Assembly: GCA_020186115.1 (NCBI GenBank)
Contig: WSYJ01000017.1
Coordinates: forward strand, 124,001-188,000
DNA: 64,000 nt
Direction: 5' to 3'
From: Histomonas meleagridis
Lineage: Eukaryota; Parabasalia; Tritrichomonadida; Dientamoebidae
The notes beneath the pieces are model-generated. The model was not told the origin of the DNA. It searched no databases and worked only from the letters and a program-made list of their open reading frames with translations. Of the stretch, positions 37,168 through 47,301 are shown in pieces; within the stretch, counting starts at the first letter, position 1; the number at the start of each line of letters is the position of its first letter. The translations under genes were made by a program, and so were the position numbers.

Positions 37168-40100
37168 ATGTCAAATACTATTTCAGACCCAGGAAAAGAT
37201 GAAAAAATTTTTAGATGGTTAAAAGAAGATCCGTCATCTAAGAAATTTAATTGGGAGCAACCTATAATCAAAGGAATTTCAAAAACAAATAATCCATTAA
37301 TGACAGAAACAGTAAAATCTTTTAGCGAAAAAGAAGAATATAAAAATAACCCAATTGTCAAGTTGTTTTCAAGAAAATGTTTATCAATACAGTTTAATTC
37401 AAATTCTTTTAAACCACCAACATTACTTGGCTCAAATCCGATAATTTTCAAATCTAGTTATGGTTCATCAAAGCCAGAAAATAATCGTGAAGATTTTCAT
37501 AGTTATCCAGCCACGAGTCTTTTTGCAGGTGAACAAGATGTTTTTAAATCATATAATTACCAAAAGCCAAGTAATCTTGAATTAAAAGAAGTACAATTTT
37601 TTATTGCCAATCTAGTTAAATTCGAGACTTCATTTGATTTTGTTGAACCGATCTTATGTTCAGGTTTTTTATTTTCTGAAAAGCAACTTCTCTCAGAAAA
37701 TTGGAACTTTGCACCAGAACAATCCTTAAAATTCTTTGAAAACCAAGAAAAACCTTTATCTTTAAATCATAAAGTATTATTCAGCTATCGTACAGTGAAA
37801 AAAATGACATATCTTGTGATTTTTTTGAAACGAGTTTTTCAGGGGAAAACCGAAAAAAACTGCAACCGTTACTATCGGAAGAATTCATCATCAAATTTAG
37901 CAAAAGCTAATGAATCATTTAAGCATTCATGGCCAGATTTATCAAATACATATAATGTTTTTGCATGGACTTTTGCTCCAATTTCAGAATTAATGTCATC
38001 ACCAGATGGATATACATTTCCACGACCAACGGAATTTTCTGAAATATCATCAATAGAAGATTTTGACTCATTATTAAATTCATCTAAATCACCAAAAGGT
38101 AAAACATTTCCAATTGACATCACAATAAAAGTTAGTGTTAAAAGTATTATCGATATTTCAACATATATAAATGATGGCTATAAAGTATTACAATCATTAA
38201 TAACACCACCAATAGAACCATTATTACGTTTTCAACATAATTTAATTTTCGTTATTACAGGCGCACATTTTGTTTTACCACCAGAAATACAAGTAAAGAA
38301 CGTTTACATACAGATTTCATATCACAAGTCGGCCAATGGGGAAAAATTACCCTTAATCTATCGTCCATATTTCAATGACTATTCAATCGTGGGGTACACC
38401 AAATTACTTAAACATATTAAAAATCCAATTTTTGGTGAAACATTTTATATTAAATTACCATCAACAATTGAAAAAGGAGATCATATAGCACTTGAATATT
38501 ATACTATTAATCAAGGTAAAGATACAAAAACTAATGTATTAATTGCAACATCGATAATTCCATTTTATGATAAAGAAGGTAACTTCTTAAAGAACGGGAA
38601 ATTTGCAAGTAACATAACATATGATAATCAAGAACAACCTAATGAACGAATTAATTTCGATAACAAAATCATTGGAAATTTCCAATTCATTAGTTCAATT
38701 ATATTTAATGACAATTTGTTAACAGATTTTTATAGCAAAGTTAATAATGATAATGAATATGATTTAGAATTACTTGATTTAATTGATCCAAATATCATAA
38801 TACAAAACCTATTACAAATCATTGACTTACTAATTAGAAAAATGAATTCAACAAGCAATAAAATCAAAGAAATAATTCAAACATTAGAGAAAATTACATC
38901 AAAAATTATTAATATATTTCCAAACTTCGAACAGTTTCTCTTGGGTTATGCATTAGATTTCGCTAAGTTTTCACCTAAGAAGAATGTGCATAAAAAAATA
39001 TTGAAATATTGGAAAGAAGAAATCGATGAATTAAATAACGATAACATAACTGGAACAGAAAGATATGACTTATACTTATCAGATTTCTTGTTTTTGTTGA
39101 TTATTAAGTCATTATTAATTTCAAAAGATAAAAATATTGAAAATGACTTCGTTGATTTCATTAATAGCTGGTGTAAAGCCGTGATTCCTTTAACTCAAAG
39201 TGGTTTAATTCAAGCTAAGAAAGCTAACAAGTCGTTTACTGTCTTCTTGAACTTGCTTTCTGACATCGGCTTCTATACTTTGACAATTTATGGAATTTCA
39301 ATATATTTGAAATCTTTCGGTGATTCACCAAACGATCACAAAATCACGATCGATTTTCTTGAAAATGTTTTACAACCGAAACTTTTTGTAAGCTTTTTAT
39401 TCCACTCGAAGCTTATGGTTGAAATCATAACGGACTTGATTAAACGTGCGAAGAATTCAAAGGATTCAATACCATTTCAACGGATCTTTGACGTTTTGCT
39501 CAGAATCTGTTCATTTTTTGAATCCGACGGTTTATTGTCACAAAAAGTTTCATCGTGTTTAGTTGATTCGTTAACATCATTAATCCCATTAAATGAAATG
39601 CCATTTATAGATAACAATGAGATACATTCGTCATTAATCTTTTTTGATTATATCATTTCACATATTGATTCTAAGTCATTTATGAAGTGGTGGCAAAAAT
39701 CGAATCATAATGAGTTTTATGATTCATTACATTTCTTATTAGATAAAACACGAATCTCATTATTGACACAAGAAGATCATCAAACAGATAAACTAAAGAA
39801 CATTGAAGATTTATATTCATCATTTAAACGAAACACAAACGAATTAACGAATCGATCATATATAGCGAAACATCGAAACGAGAGTTTATTCCAAGTTGAT
39901 ACTAATAATTTAAAGTCGCAAAACATTAAGAAAGAAAATATTGTCTTCGCTACACATTTTAGTTTCATTAACATTTTACACATTTTAATTTTAATTGACC
40001 AAAAATCGAATCATAACTTAAACAAGTTTTATAACCCAATTTATAAAGAATTATCAAATTTCTCACAAATTACAAAGGTTTTGTTCCATTTATTAGTTGT

Positions 40101-41820
40101 TAATACTCCAATTGATTTCATTTCTCCTTTAATTGACTTGATGAATGAAATCGCTTCTGCTAAAATCGATTTAATGTTCGTTCAGTGTTGTCCAATTTTA
40201 CCAAAATTCATTTTAACGGTTTTGAAATTGTGTAAAATTGAACCAAAATGTAACAGCTTTTTCAACACTTTATTCGAGGCCGATATGAAGAAATTCAAAA
40301 ACAATAACCGTTCAAACGCGGTTTTTGCGAGGGCTTTTTCGTACTTGAAACCGAACGAATTCAATATTTTGAATTACGTAAAAAGTAAACCACTCAAAAC
40401 AAAAGTCAAAAAACTTAAAAATATTTTGGAACAACTTCAAAATAATCAATTAAAAAGTACTGATCCTGAATATTATTCAGAATTATTATATAACAAAAGC
40501 TTAGTTTTGGAAGATTCACCTGATGCTCGAGTAATGTGTTTGGATGAACTTGCAAAATATCATCAAGAAAACGAATATTTCGAAGAAGAAATTCAAACGC
40601 TTTTACTTCAAGCATCAATCATATGCGAATACTTAACAAAATTTGGTAAATTAAAAGGTGAAATATATGAAACCCAAAATAACGCTGCGTTATTATTCGT
40701 TGACATATGTTCTTCTGCAAAAACTGCGATGTGTCCAACAATTGTTGAGAAAGATTTACCGCATATTAATTCTTATTGTGATTCACCAATGTTTTCAAAT
40801 GTTTCATTTGTCTGTTTGCTAGAAAAGATAATCACTAGATGTAATGAAACGCAATTATTTGAAACAGGCATAGCTATCATTGATCATTTATGGCTTTTGC
40901 TCGAAAACTACAGAGCATTTGGCATATTGAAAGCCACTTTTATGAAAAGCTCTGAAATATTGAATTCGCTCTCAAAAATTACCGATGAAAAAGAACGTTT
41001 ATTTGGGCATTATTTCAAAGTATCGTTTTTCGGTAAAATTTTTGGCGGAAACTCAACATATGTTTATAGAGAGAAAAAATTAACTCACTTATATGAATTC
41101 TCATCAAGGATATTTACAAAATATAAAAATAAATTCGGCGAAGATGTTATCGAATTAATTAAAGAAAGTAAAGAAGTTGACCAATCGAAACTAGACCCAG
41201 AAAAAGGGTACATACAAGTAACTTTCGTTGAACCATTCTTGCGTAAAAATGAACAGAAATCAAGATTAACACAATTTGAACAATCTCATAATTTGACAAA
41301 ATTTTCTTTCGACGCACCATTTGTAAAAGGAGGAGACAAGTCCCAAGGGAGTGTTGAAGAACAGTGGTTACGTAAGACAATAATTGAAGTTGATTATGCG
41401 ATGCCATTTGTATTGAAATCACAAAAAGTTGATCCCAAGAAGATAAAGATCATTGACTTCGAACCTATGAGAGTAGCTTACCGACAGCTCAGAGAAAGAG
41501 TCACACAAATGAGTAATGCAATCGAAAGATCAGACGTAAGACAAATCCAACAGCTGCTTCACGGGTCACTTTTGGTGCAAGTGAACGAGGGACCGTTAAA
41601 GATAGCGGAGGTTTTCATCGGTGACAAAAAGAAGAACGATCAAAAATACACCAAAAAGTTGAAAAGTGCTTTCGCGAACTTTTTAGAACAAAATGAAAAA
41701 GGATTGAAAATTCATGCACAATGGGTAAATGATAGCCATGTAGAATTCATCCCATTGCAACATGAACTGGAATCTGGTTTCGCTTCTTTTGAAGAAAATA
41801 TTCGAAAATATTTGAAATAA
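37168..41820 (+). CDS. DOCK-family Rac/Cdc42 guanine nucleotide exchange factor (zizimin/DOCK6-8-like)
   Basis: 1550 residues from MSNTISDPGKDEK. The DHR-1/C2 domain lies at about 355-500 (HNLIFVITGAHFVLPPEI, KLPLIYRPYFNDYSIVGYT, IKLPSTIEKGDHIALEYYT). The DHR-2 exchange domain occupies about 1110-1520: DSPDARVMCLDELAKYH, VSFFGKIFGG, REKKLTHLYEFSSRI, VDQSKLDPEKGYIQVTFVEP, EEQWLRKTIIEVDYAMPFV and LLHGSLLVQVNEGPLKIAEV. The valine-bearing VQVNEGPL loop corresponds to the nucleotide sensor of DOCK proteins that expels Mg/GDP. Such proteins activate Rho-family GTPases at membranes to drive actin. The length is in the range for protist DOCKs, shorter than the roughly 2000 of mammals. It ends six bases from the stop of a convergent gene. 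Confidence 0.92.
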   Translation: MSNTISDPGKDEKIFRWLKEDPSSKKFNWEQPIIKGISKTNNPLMTETVKSFSEKEEYKNNPIVKLFSRKCLSIQFNSNSFKPPTLLGSNPIIFKSSYGSSKPENNREDFHSYPATSLFAGEQDVFKSYNYQKPSNLELKEVQFFIANLVKFETSFDFVEPILCSGFLFSEKQLLSENWNFAPEQSLKFFENQEKPLSLNHKVLFSYRTVKKMTYLVIFLKRVFQGKTEKNCNRYYRKNSSSNLAKANESFKHSWPDLSNTYNVFAWTFAPISELMSSPDGYTFPRPTEFSEISSIEDFDSLLNSSKSPKGKTFPIDITIKVSVKSIIDISTYINDGYKVLQSLITPPIEPLLRFQHNLIFVITGAHFVLPPEIQVKNVYIQISYHKSANGEKLPLIYRPYFNDYSIVGYTKLLKHIKNPIFGETFYIKLPSTIEKGDHIALEYYTINQGKDTKTNVLIATSIIPFYDKEGNFLKNGKFASNITYDNQEQPNERINFDNKIIGNFQFISSIIFNDNLLTDFYSKVNNDNEYDLELLDLIDPNIIIQNLLQIIDLLIRKMNSTSNKIKEIIQTLEKITSKIINIFPNFEQFLLGYALDFAKFSPKKNVHKKILKYWKEEIDELNNDNITGTERYDLYLSDFLFLLIIKSLLISKDKNIENDFVDFINSWCKAVIPLTQSGLIQAKKANKSFTVFLNLLSDIGFYTLTIYGISIYLKSFGDSPNDHKITIDFLENVLQPKLFVSFLFHSKLMVEIITDLIKRAKNSKDSIPFQRIFDVLLRICSFFESDGLLSQKVSSCLVDSLTSLIPLNEMPFIDNNEIHSSLIFFDYIISHIDSKSFMKWWQKSNHNEFYDSLHFLLDKTRISLLTQEDHQTDKLKNIEDLYSSFKRNTNELTNRSYIAKHRNESLFQVDTNNLKSQNIKKENIVFATHFSFINILHILILIDQKSNHNLNKFYNPIYKELSNFSQITKVLFHLLVVNTPIDFISPLIDLMNEIASAKIDLMFVQCCPILPKFILTVLKLCKIEPKCNSFFNTLFEADMKKFKNNNRSNAVFARAFSYLKPNEFNILNYVKSKPLKTKVKKLKNILEQLQNNQLKSTDPEYYSELLYNKSLVLEDSPDARVMCLDELAKYHQENEYFEEEIQTLLLQASIICEYLTKFGKLKGEIYETQNNAALLFVDICSSAKTAMCPTIVEKDLPHINSYCDSPMFSNVSFVCLLEKIITRCNETQLFETGIAIIDHLWLLLENYRAFGILKATFMKSSEILNSLSKITDEKERLFGHYFKVSFFGKIFGGNSTYVYREKKLTHLYEFSSRIFTKYKNKFGEDVIELIKESKEVDQSKLDPEKGYIQVTFVEPFLRKNEQKSRLTQFEQSHNLTKFSFDAPFVKGGDKSQGSVEEQWLRKTIIEVDYAMPFVLKSQKVDPKKIKIIDFEPMRVAYRQLRERVTQMSNAIERSDVRQIQQLLHGSLLVQVNEGPLKIAEVFIGDKKKNDQKYTKKLKSAFANFLEQNEKGLKIHAQWVNDSHVEFIPLQHELESGFASFEENIRKYLK

Positions 41821-41826
41821 AACAAT

Positions 41827-42201
41827 TTATAATAATGCATCTGATTTTTGGCGAGAAGCAAATTTGAAGTCTTGGTCAAGAAGGTTTTTGACATGCTCAT
41901 CAAGTTGTTCAGCATTATCATGATAATGACGTGGTTCACGATCTCTTTTTTCGGCCCAAACAACTTTGATATTTCTGCCTTCGAAAGAGCGCCCGTCCAT
42001 TTCTTGAATAGCGTATTGAGCTGATTTATTATCTTCATATGTTACAAAAGCATATCCTTTTGATTCATTATTATCATTAACTAGCAAATGACATTCAGTA
42101 ATGACTCCATACCTTGAAAAGACTTTGTAGATATCATCAACTGGAGTACGGAAGTTTAATGAAAGTATTACAATTTTGTTTTCGTCCATTTTGGCAGGCA
42201 T
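41827..42201 (-). CDS. Single-RRM RNA-binding protein
   Basis: 124 residues with one RNA recognition motif. RNP2 is IVILSLN (about 10-16) and RNP1 is KGYAFVTYED (about 48-57), with the helices DIYKVFSRYG and SAQYAIQEMDG and the final strand RNIKVVWAEKR. The aromatic residues in RNP1 (Y, F) are conserved, so RNA binding is expected. A 40-residue acidic/basic C-terminus without RS repeats follows. A splicing or mRNA-processing role is likely but cannot be specified. Start MPAKMDENK; an alternative ATG four codons later is possible. It is tail to tail with the DOCK gene with only six bases between stops. Confidence 0.82.
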   Translation of the reverse strand: MPAKMDENKIVILSLNFRTPVDDIYKVFSRYGVITECHLLVNDNNESKGYAFVTYEDNKSAQYAIQEMDGRSFEGRNIKVVWAEKRDREPRHYHDNAEQLDEHVKNLLDQDFKFASRQKSDALL

Positions 42202-42685
42202 AATAAAATTGAAAGGAAATATCGTGTCATTTTTTATTGAGGTAACAAAAAAATTTACAAAAATTTATACCATGATATTCTAAGTGGTGATCAAAGTTTA
42301 TGATGTGGTATCATTTGATAAAAAATATATTAAACATGGAATGATTTAGTAATTTCAATGAATATAGTTTTTCTCATCCCCACACATTAATGGGTTAACA
42401 TTTTGTTTTTGTGATTTGTGACTTATTGTTTGTGTTCTATTCTTAAAATGAAGTCATAGATAAGCTGATGACACATGAAATGGCATTCTTTCACTTTAGT
42501 ACAAATTTCATAACCTAAATTCGATCAAATGAATGTTGTTTTTGTTTTTCACATGTGAATGTTTATAATCATTTCTTTCGATTTTATATAAAATTTGATT
42601 TGAGTTTTTACCCTCAAACAAGAGCTCGAAAAGAGTGGTTCCGACTAATTATTCTCACAAAAAAATGGAAGTAAAGTTAAGAATT
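42202..42685. other. Intergenic region
   Basis: The promoter of the RRM gene must lie near 42202-42260. No other feature is seen. Confidence 0.35.
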
Positions 42686-42841
42686 TTACTTAACGTTCAT
42701 TCTTGTTATTATTGACTCTGGAGAGTGATCAGGAAAATATTTCATTAATTTATTGAGATCACCACCAAAGTCGCTGTTTAAATCTTTGAGTTTTTGGTCC
42801 AAGTACAATATTTTCCTCCATTTCTTGTCTTCCTTGATCAT
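42686..42841 (-). CDS. Short Myb/SANT-like ORF (51 codons)
   Basis: The sequence begins MIKEDKKWRKILYLDQKLKD and continues with FGGDLNKLMKYFPDHSPES and ITRMNVK. The pattern 'W...L......FGGD-hydrophobic-x-K-hydrophobic-x-x-YFP-x-x-(S/T)-P-x-x-I-x-x-R' is that of a Myb/SANT helix-turn-helix repeat, where the third helix would be PESIITRMN. It is a single repeat with no second domain. In gene orientation TTCAAAAAGTTG lies about 50 nt upstream and GACGGTTGAAAACCG just before the ATG, both like the promoter motifs elsewhere. It may be a small real gene or a fragment. Confidence 0.42.
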   Translation of the reverse strand: MIKEDKKWRKILYLDQKLKDLNSDFGGDLNKLMKYFPDHSPESIITRMNVK

Positions 42842-43235
42842 TTGTAGCGGTTTTCAACCGTCATTTTTATTTGAAAAAAATTGGATTTTCAACTTTTTGA
42901 ATTAGGTTTTGCTTCCTTCGGAAAGGGATAAGAGAAGATTCAGAAGATTTTCATAAAAAGATTTGAGCAAGATGGATGCGTTTTGGTTGAATAATGAAAT
43001 ATTTTTTAATGAAAAACTTCAAGTATATGAGATAAATGATGAGCTGCCTTTGGGTGGCAGAAAGATAATAAAGTTTTAATGAATAACGAAAATTTAAGTA
43101 TTCCAAATAAAATTAAATATGTGAATGGATTTCATCATGAAGTTCATTCTATGTTTTTATTTATGATAATTTTATATAAAAATTCATATCACATGTCCAT
43201 TAAAATTTTTTCAAGTGTTATTTAATAGCATTGGA
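42842..43235. other. Intergenic region with a tiny ORF
   Basis: A 35-codon plus-strand ORF at 42972-43079 (MDAFWLNNEIFFNEKLQ...) contains a perfect CTGCC/GGCAG hairpin in its 3' part. No function can be assigned, and it may be chance. Confidence 0.25.
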
Positions 43236-44398
43236 ATGAGCACATCAAAGATAAATTCCTTTCCAGACTTAATCGCACTTACAGAAATAATTTATAACAT
43301 TAATATAAACAATCTTGATACATCTGTTTCTTCATTACGCAAATTTTATGATAATTCACGAACGTATTCATTCAACTTGATCATCTGCCGTTTCATTTAC
43401 ACTTTGTTTGTAACAAGACTGAAAAATATAAATATAATTATTGAGTTTTTGAATTTAATTGAACGAGATGAAAATAAAAATCAAGTTAAAATAATTGACA
43501 TCTTTTCTCAATTCCTTCTGAAAAATAACTCACAAGAATCTAATTATCTTATCGGAAATTTGATAGAAAAAGGTTTAATTAACTCATCGATTACTATAAA
43601 TATGAAAAATTTATATTTTTCACATTTTAAAGCACATTTCGTTTTAAACTATCGTTATCAATTTTCTGAATATTTCTCCAAAAACCTTGAAAAACTTAAA
43701 GCGAATAATTGGGAACTTCATCAGAAATATGTTAAAGAAGGAATAAACAGAATGAAATTGCGAAAATAATTCGGAATGATGAAATAGAAAAACTTCAAGA
43801 AATATCATCAGAAGCAAACTTCGATTTTAATCAAACAATTCCAAAATCACTTTATGAAAGATATTCATTTGTTAATCATAAAGATGTTACATTAATTGAT
43901 TATGCAGCATTTTTTTCTTCAATTAAATGTTTTAAATATTTACTTATGAATGGAGCAAAATTAGATAATACAGGTAAATATGCAGTTGCAGGTGGAAATG
44001 AAGAAATAATTCATTTATGTGAACAAAATCATTCAACATTTAAAGATGCATATGAAGCAGCAATTCAATTTCATCGAAATGATATCTTTAAATATTTTTA
44101 TGATAATAAGTTAAAAGAAATTAAGAATTTAGAAGAATTAGGAGTAAAATGTGTTTTACATGATAATTATGAACTTTTATCATTTTTACTTAAAGAAGGA
44201 ATGAAAATAAATGAAAATATTCTCATTGCTTCAATCATAACAGGGAATTTATATATTACTCAATATTTTCTCGAAAGTAATCATATTCCTATTGATTTTT
44301 TTTTTTTTTTTGGTTTTTCTGGAAATGTGGAACTTTATAACTATTTAATTAACAATAGATACATTGATTTTAGCAAGATTGTTTGCTTATTTCATTAG
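43236..44398 (+). pseudogene. DUF3447 ankyrin-repeat protein, locus C, frameshifted head
   Basis: The first in-frame ATG is at 43236 (MSTSKINSF). The N-terminal helical region reads to NNWELHQKYVKEGIN, then the frame breaks near 43751. One base appears to be missing where GVNPNEIAK is expected, and NEIAKIIRNDEIEKLQE, FDFNQTIPKSLYERYSFV, VTLIDYAAFFSSIKCFKYLL and TGKYAVAGGNEEIIHLCEQN continue in the next frame to 44398. The head ends ELYNYLINNRYIDFSKI, followed by a spaced array as in loci A and B. With one indel here and one in the first array unit, the copy is probably a young pseudogene, unless these are sequence errors. Confidence 0.75.
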
Positions 44399-44454
44399 AT
44401 TTTTATTAAAATATTCCATCGTTTCATAAAAATTTTTAAATTTTTTTTTTAAAT

Positions 44455-44916
44455 ATGTTTAGCACTAACAAATGCTTCAAAAAAATGGTTATACAGAAAT
44501 CGTTAAATTGCTTCTTCAACAAGAAGGAATTGATATTAATGCTAAAAGTATTTATTTGTTTTATTTAAAATTTATTTTAATAATTTTATATTTCAAAATA
44601 ATATTTGGAAATTATTTAAATTATTTAGAACAGCACTTATGAATGCATCTTATAATGGTTATACAGAAATAGTTAAATTACTTCTTGAACAAGAAGGAAT
44701 TGATATTAATGATAAAGATATTTTTTTGTTTTATTTAAAATATTTTGAAAAAATATGAAATTTCATATAAATATTTGGAATTACTTACAAACATATAAAA
44801 CAGCGCTTATGATAGCATCAGAAAAGAAAAATGCAGAAATTATTCGATTATTTGCAGCCAAAATTCAACATCATAAATGTGTCGACACAATAAAATTAAA
44901 AGATTCTCAAGGATAA
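44455..44916 (+). repeat. Array of single ankyrin repeats at 170-nt period, locus C
   Basis: Three units. The V-equivalent codon of EIVK lies at 44336 (head), 44502, 44672 and 44842: steps of 166, 170 and 170 nt. The first unit (ALTNASKNGYTEIVKLLL) has one extra A in an A-run that shifts its frame; the second is TALMNASYNGYTEIVKLLLE. The third (TALMIASEKKNAEIIRLF) passes into a non-ankyrin C-terminus, AAKIQHHKCVDTIKLKDSQG, and a TAA at 44914-44916. The spacers carry ATATTTGGAAATTATT and ATATTTGGAATTACTT before AACAGC(A/G)CTTATG. Confidence 0.82.
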
Positions 44917-46251
44917 AAGAGGAAATATTTAAATATTGAAATAAACATTTCCTAAATTCACTTTGTTTTCATATATTATTATTAATGCATTAAATTTGAT
45001 TAATATTATTATTATATGAATCAAAATTTGATAAATAGAATATTTTATATCATAGTTCATTGCATGCTTTTCATATAATTTGATGATAATTTTTGTGAAA
45101 AAAATGATGAAAAATTCATAACAACAAAAAATTAATTAATATTCATAGTATTATTTACTCTTAAAGTTGAATGGATATCTATTGAGTACACCTTATTATT
45201 TTTAGTCCCATAATACAAAATATTTGTATGGAATCGTACCAGCTACCCTTTTGGCCATTGATAATTTTTTTCTTCTTTCCGATCAGATTTTGAGTAAAAT
45301 TTTATCGGAAACCACCTAAAAAGTGATATTTTTAACGTGCTTATGATCATTGATCCATTTTTTTTTACTCGACTTTTTGTAAATTTTACATAACGATAGA
45401 AACGATATTGTATAGTTTATGCTTTCAAATTTTTTTCTTTAAGTGACTCTTTACGCCATATGAAATTAAATTAATAAAATTGAATAAAATAAGTGCCGTT
45501 TTGTATTATATAAAATTAAATTAATAAAATTGAATGTGATGATCGTCGTTCCGCATCGACTAAAATTGAATTTTTTCATTTAATTAAAAAAATCACCTTG
45601 TATTATTTACAATAGAATCATGGACGGTCCAACAGCAAATCCATATGTGTGAATTGGCCCTCATGTTTTAAATACCATTATATAACACATGAATTTGCTC
45701 CATCCACTGATAGAGTTAAATTAATGAAAAATCTCCATATTTATATTCAAAAACTGAAGTAAAATTAGCCTTAATATATGTTTTTACTTATATCTGATCA
45801 ATATGAATTTGAATAAATAAACATTCATAGATACCGGCTCATTAAACAGCGGTCTATAACCAATAATCGTCATCATTAATGATTTTCATTGATTTTTTGG
45901 TCAACTTGATTTTGTTCTATGATATAAAGATAAATTGCTTTCTCTAACTAATTCTTAACATTTCTATTTTCACTTTGTTTTTTAATTGATCATATTTTGA
46001 TTAAATATATTTTATTAATTGCTTATATCTCATTTGTTTGTTTAACACACCTCCTTCACTCATTTACTGTGCTTCAATCCTCATTTTAAAATTACCATCT
46101 AATTTGTTCATATATTTCATTAAATTTTATTATTTTTGCTTTTCATTCACCCATTGTCTGAACCTCGCTTATTATTTTTTTGACTTTGTTATGCTGATCA
46201 TTTTGTTCTTACACTCCGAATTCGACACATTATAATTGTTGTATGCGGCAT
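44917..46251. other. Long intergenic region
   Basis: No gene is supported over 1.3 kb. Two related 30-base stretches near 45465 and 45508 (GAAATTAAATTAATAAAATT, then AAAATTAAATTAATAAAATT) form a small direct repeat. No RNA gene is recognised. Confidence 0.35.
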
Positions 46252-46380
46252 TCAAAAAGTTTAATTGAACGATTATTTTCCCTCAAAAAGTCATACCGAT
46301 ATGGGCTTTCCACTTTCCACTTTTTGAATATAATTGAATTAGAGATAGGTAAACCAATCAAATTTCGACTTTTTGAATAC
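46252..46380 (+). promoter_or_regulatory. Cluster of four CACTTTTTG-like elements before the GTPase gene
   Basis: TTCAAAAAGT at about 46250, TCAAAAAGTC at about 46283, CCACTTTTTGAATA at 46317-46330 and CGACTTTTTGAATAC at 46366-46380. Two are in each orientation, all within 165 nt of the ATG at 46415. The nearest is 35 nt from the start. Confidence 0.42.
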
Positions 46381-46414
46381 TTCGGCATTTTTTTCAGGTG
46401 TATTTTTTTAAGGC

Positions 46415-46969
46415 ATGGAACACTCAATCAAGATCTTACTGGTTGGAGATAAAGATAGTGGGAAAACTAGCATCACCATTTCATACGTTTCCGGACATGA
46501 TGTGTTTTCTCCAACAATAGAGGATGAATTTATGAAAACTGTTGAATTTGAAGGAAATCAAGTTTCGTTAACTATTAGAGATATGGCTGGACTTGAAGAT
46601 TTCAGTTCAATGGCTAAGCGCGCAATAAGTCAAAATGATGCATTCATTTTTGTATACTCAACTCAAAAAATATCATCGTTCAATGCTATGAAAGATTATT
46701 ATTATGAAGTTAAAAACATAAAATCTACTAAATTTCCATTTGTTATAGCAGCTAACACAACAGGTGATCCTGAAGCACAATTAGACGATGGTAAATTTTT
46801 TGCAGAAAAAATTGGCTGCCAGCTAGTCGAAGTGAACCTGCACGAATGGGAAGGGGCAGCCGAAGTTTTTGAAGAACTTTTGAAAGCCTGTAAAGATTTT
46901 TCATTTGAAAAAGGGAAAAAAGGAAAATCTTCAAAAGGAAAAAAGAAAGGTGATTGCTTCATTCAGTGA
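46415..46969 (+). CDS. Ras-like small GTPase with CaaX end and altered G4/G5
   Basis: 184 residues. G1/P-loop GDKDSGKTS (about 11-19), switch I SPTIEDEF with the conserved Thr, switch II DMAGLEDF (DxxG), and the Ras/Rap-like FIFVYSTQKISSFNAM helix. The G4 motif NKxD is replaced by NTTGD, and the G5 SAK is replaced by LVEVNLHE. Guanine-base recognition may therefore be unusual or weak. The C-terminus is polybasic (KKGKSSKGKKKGD) and ends CFIQ, a CaaX box whose final Gln predicts farnesylation. It should act on a membrane as a signalling switch. The FNTA subunit in this window is part of the enzyme expected to modify it. Confidence 0.82.
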   Translation: MEHSIKILLVGDKDSGKTSITISYVSGHDVFSPTIEDEFMKTVEFEGNQVSLTIRDMAGLEDFSSMAKRAISQNDAFIFVYSTQKISSFNAMKDYYYEVKNIKSTKFPFVIAANTTGDPEAQLDDGKFFAEKIGCQLVEVNLHEWEGAAEVFEELLKACKDFSFEKGKKGKSSKGKKKGDCFIQ

Positions 46970-47281
46970 TTAAGCAAACCAAGCACACTTTATTGCAAAA
47001 ATCAAAAATTAAATCATTTTTCCAATTTTCATTTTTTTTTATATTCATTATAAAAACTCATTAGATTTTTATTAGTTAAGGATGTGTTAAATTTATCTGT
47101 ATTATGATTAATCAAGATTAAAAGAACAAGATATGAATTAATTCATATTTTTGATCAAAAATATCGACCATTAATTGTCTTGATTAAAAAATGTTACTAT
47201 CATATAAACCAAAAATTGGTAGTTTAACAAATTGAAGTTTTTTTTATTTCCAGATTTATGAATTTTTCTTTTTTGCATTGT

Positions 47282-47300
47282 AACGACCGTTTATATATCC
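47282..47300 (+). promoter_or_regulatory. AACGACCGTTTA promoter element of COMMD2
   Basis: AACGACCGTTTATATATCC ends 2 nt before the ATG at 47302. It is the closest match to the element at 27586-27604. Confidence 0.48.
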
Positions 47301-47301
47301 A

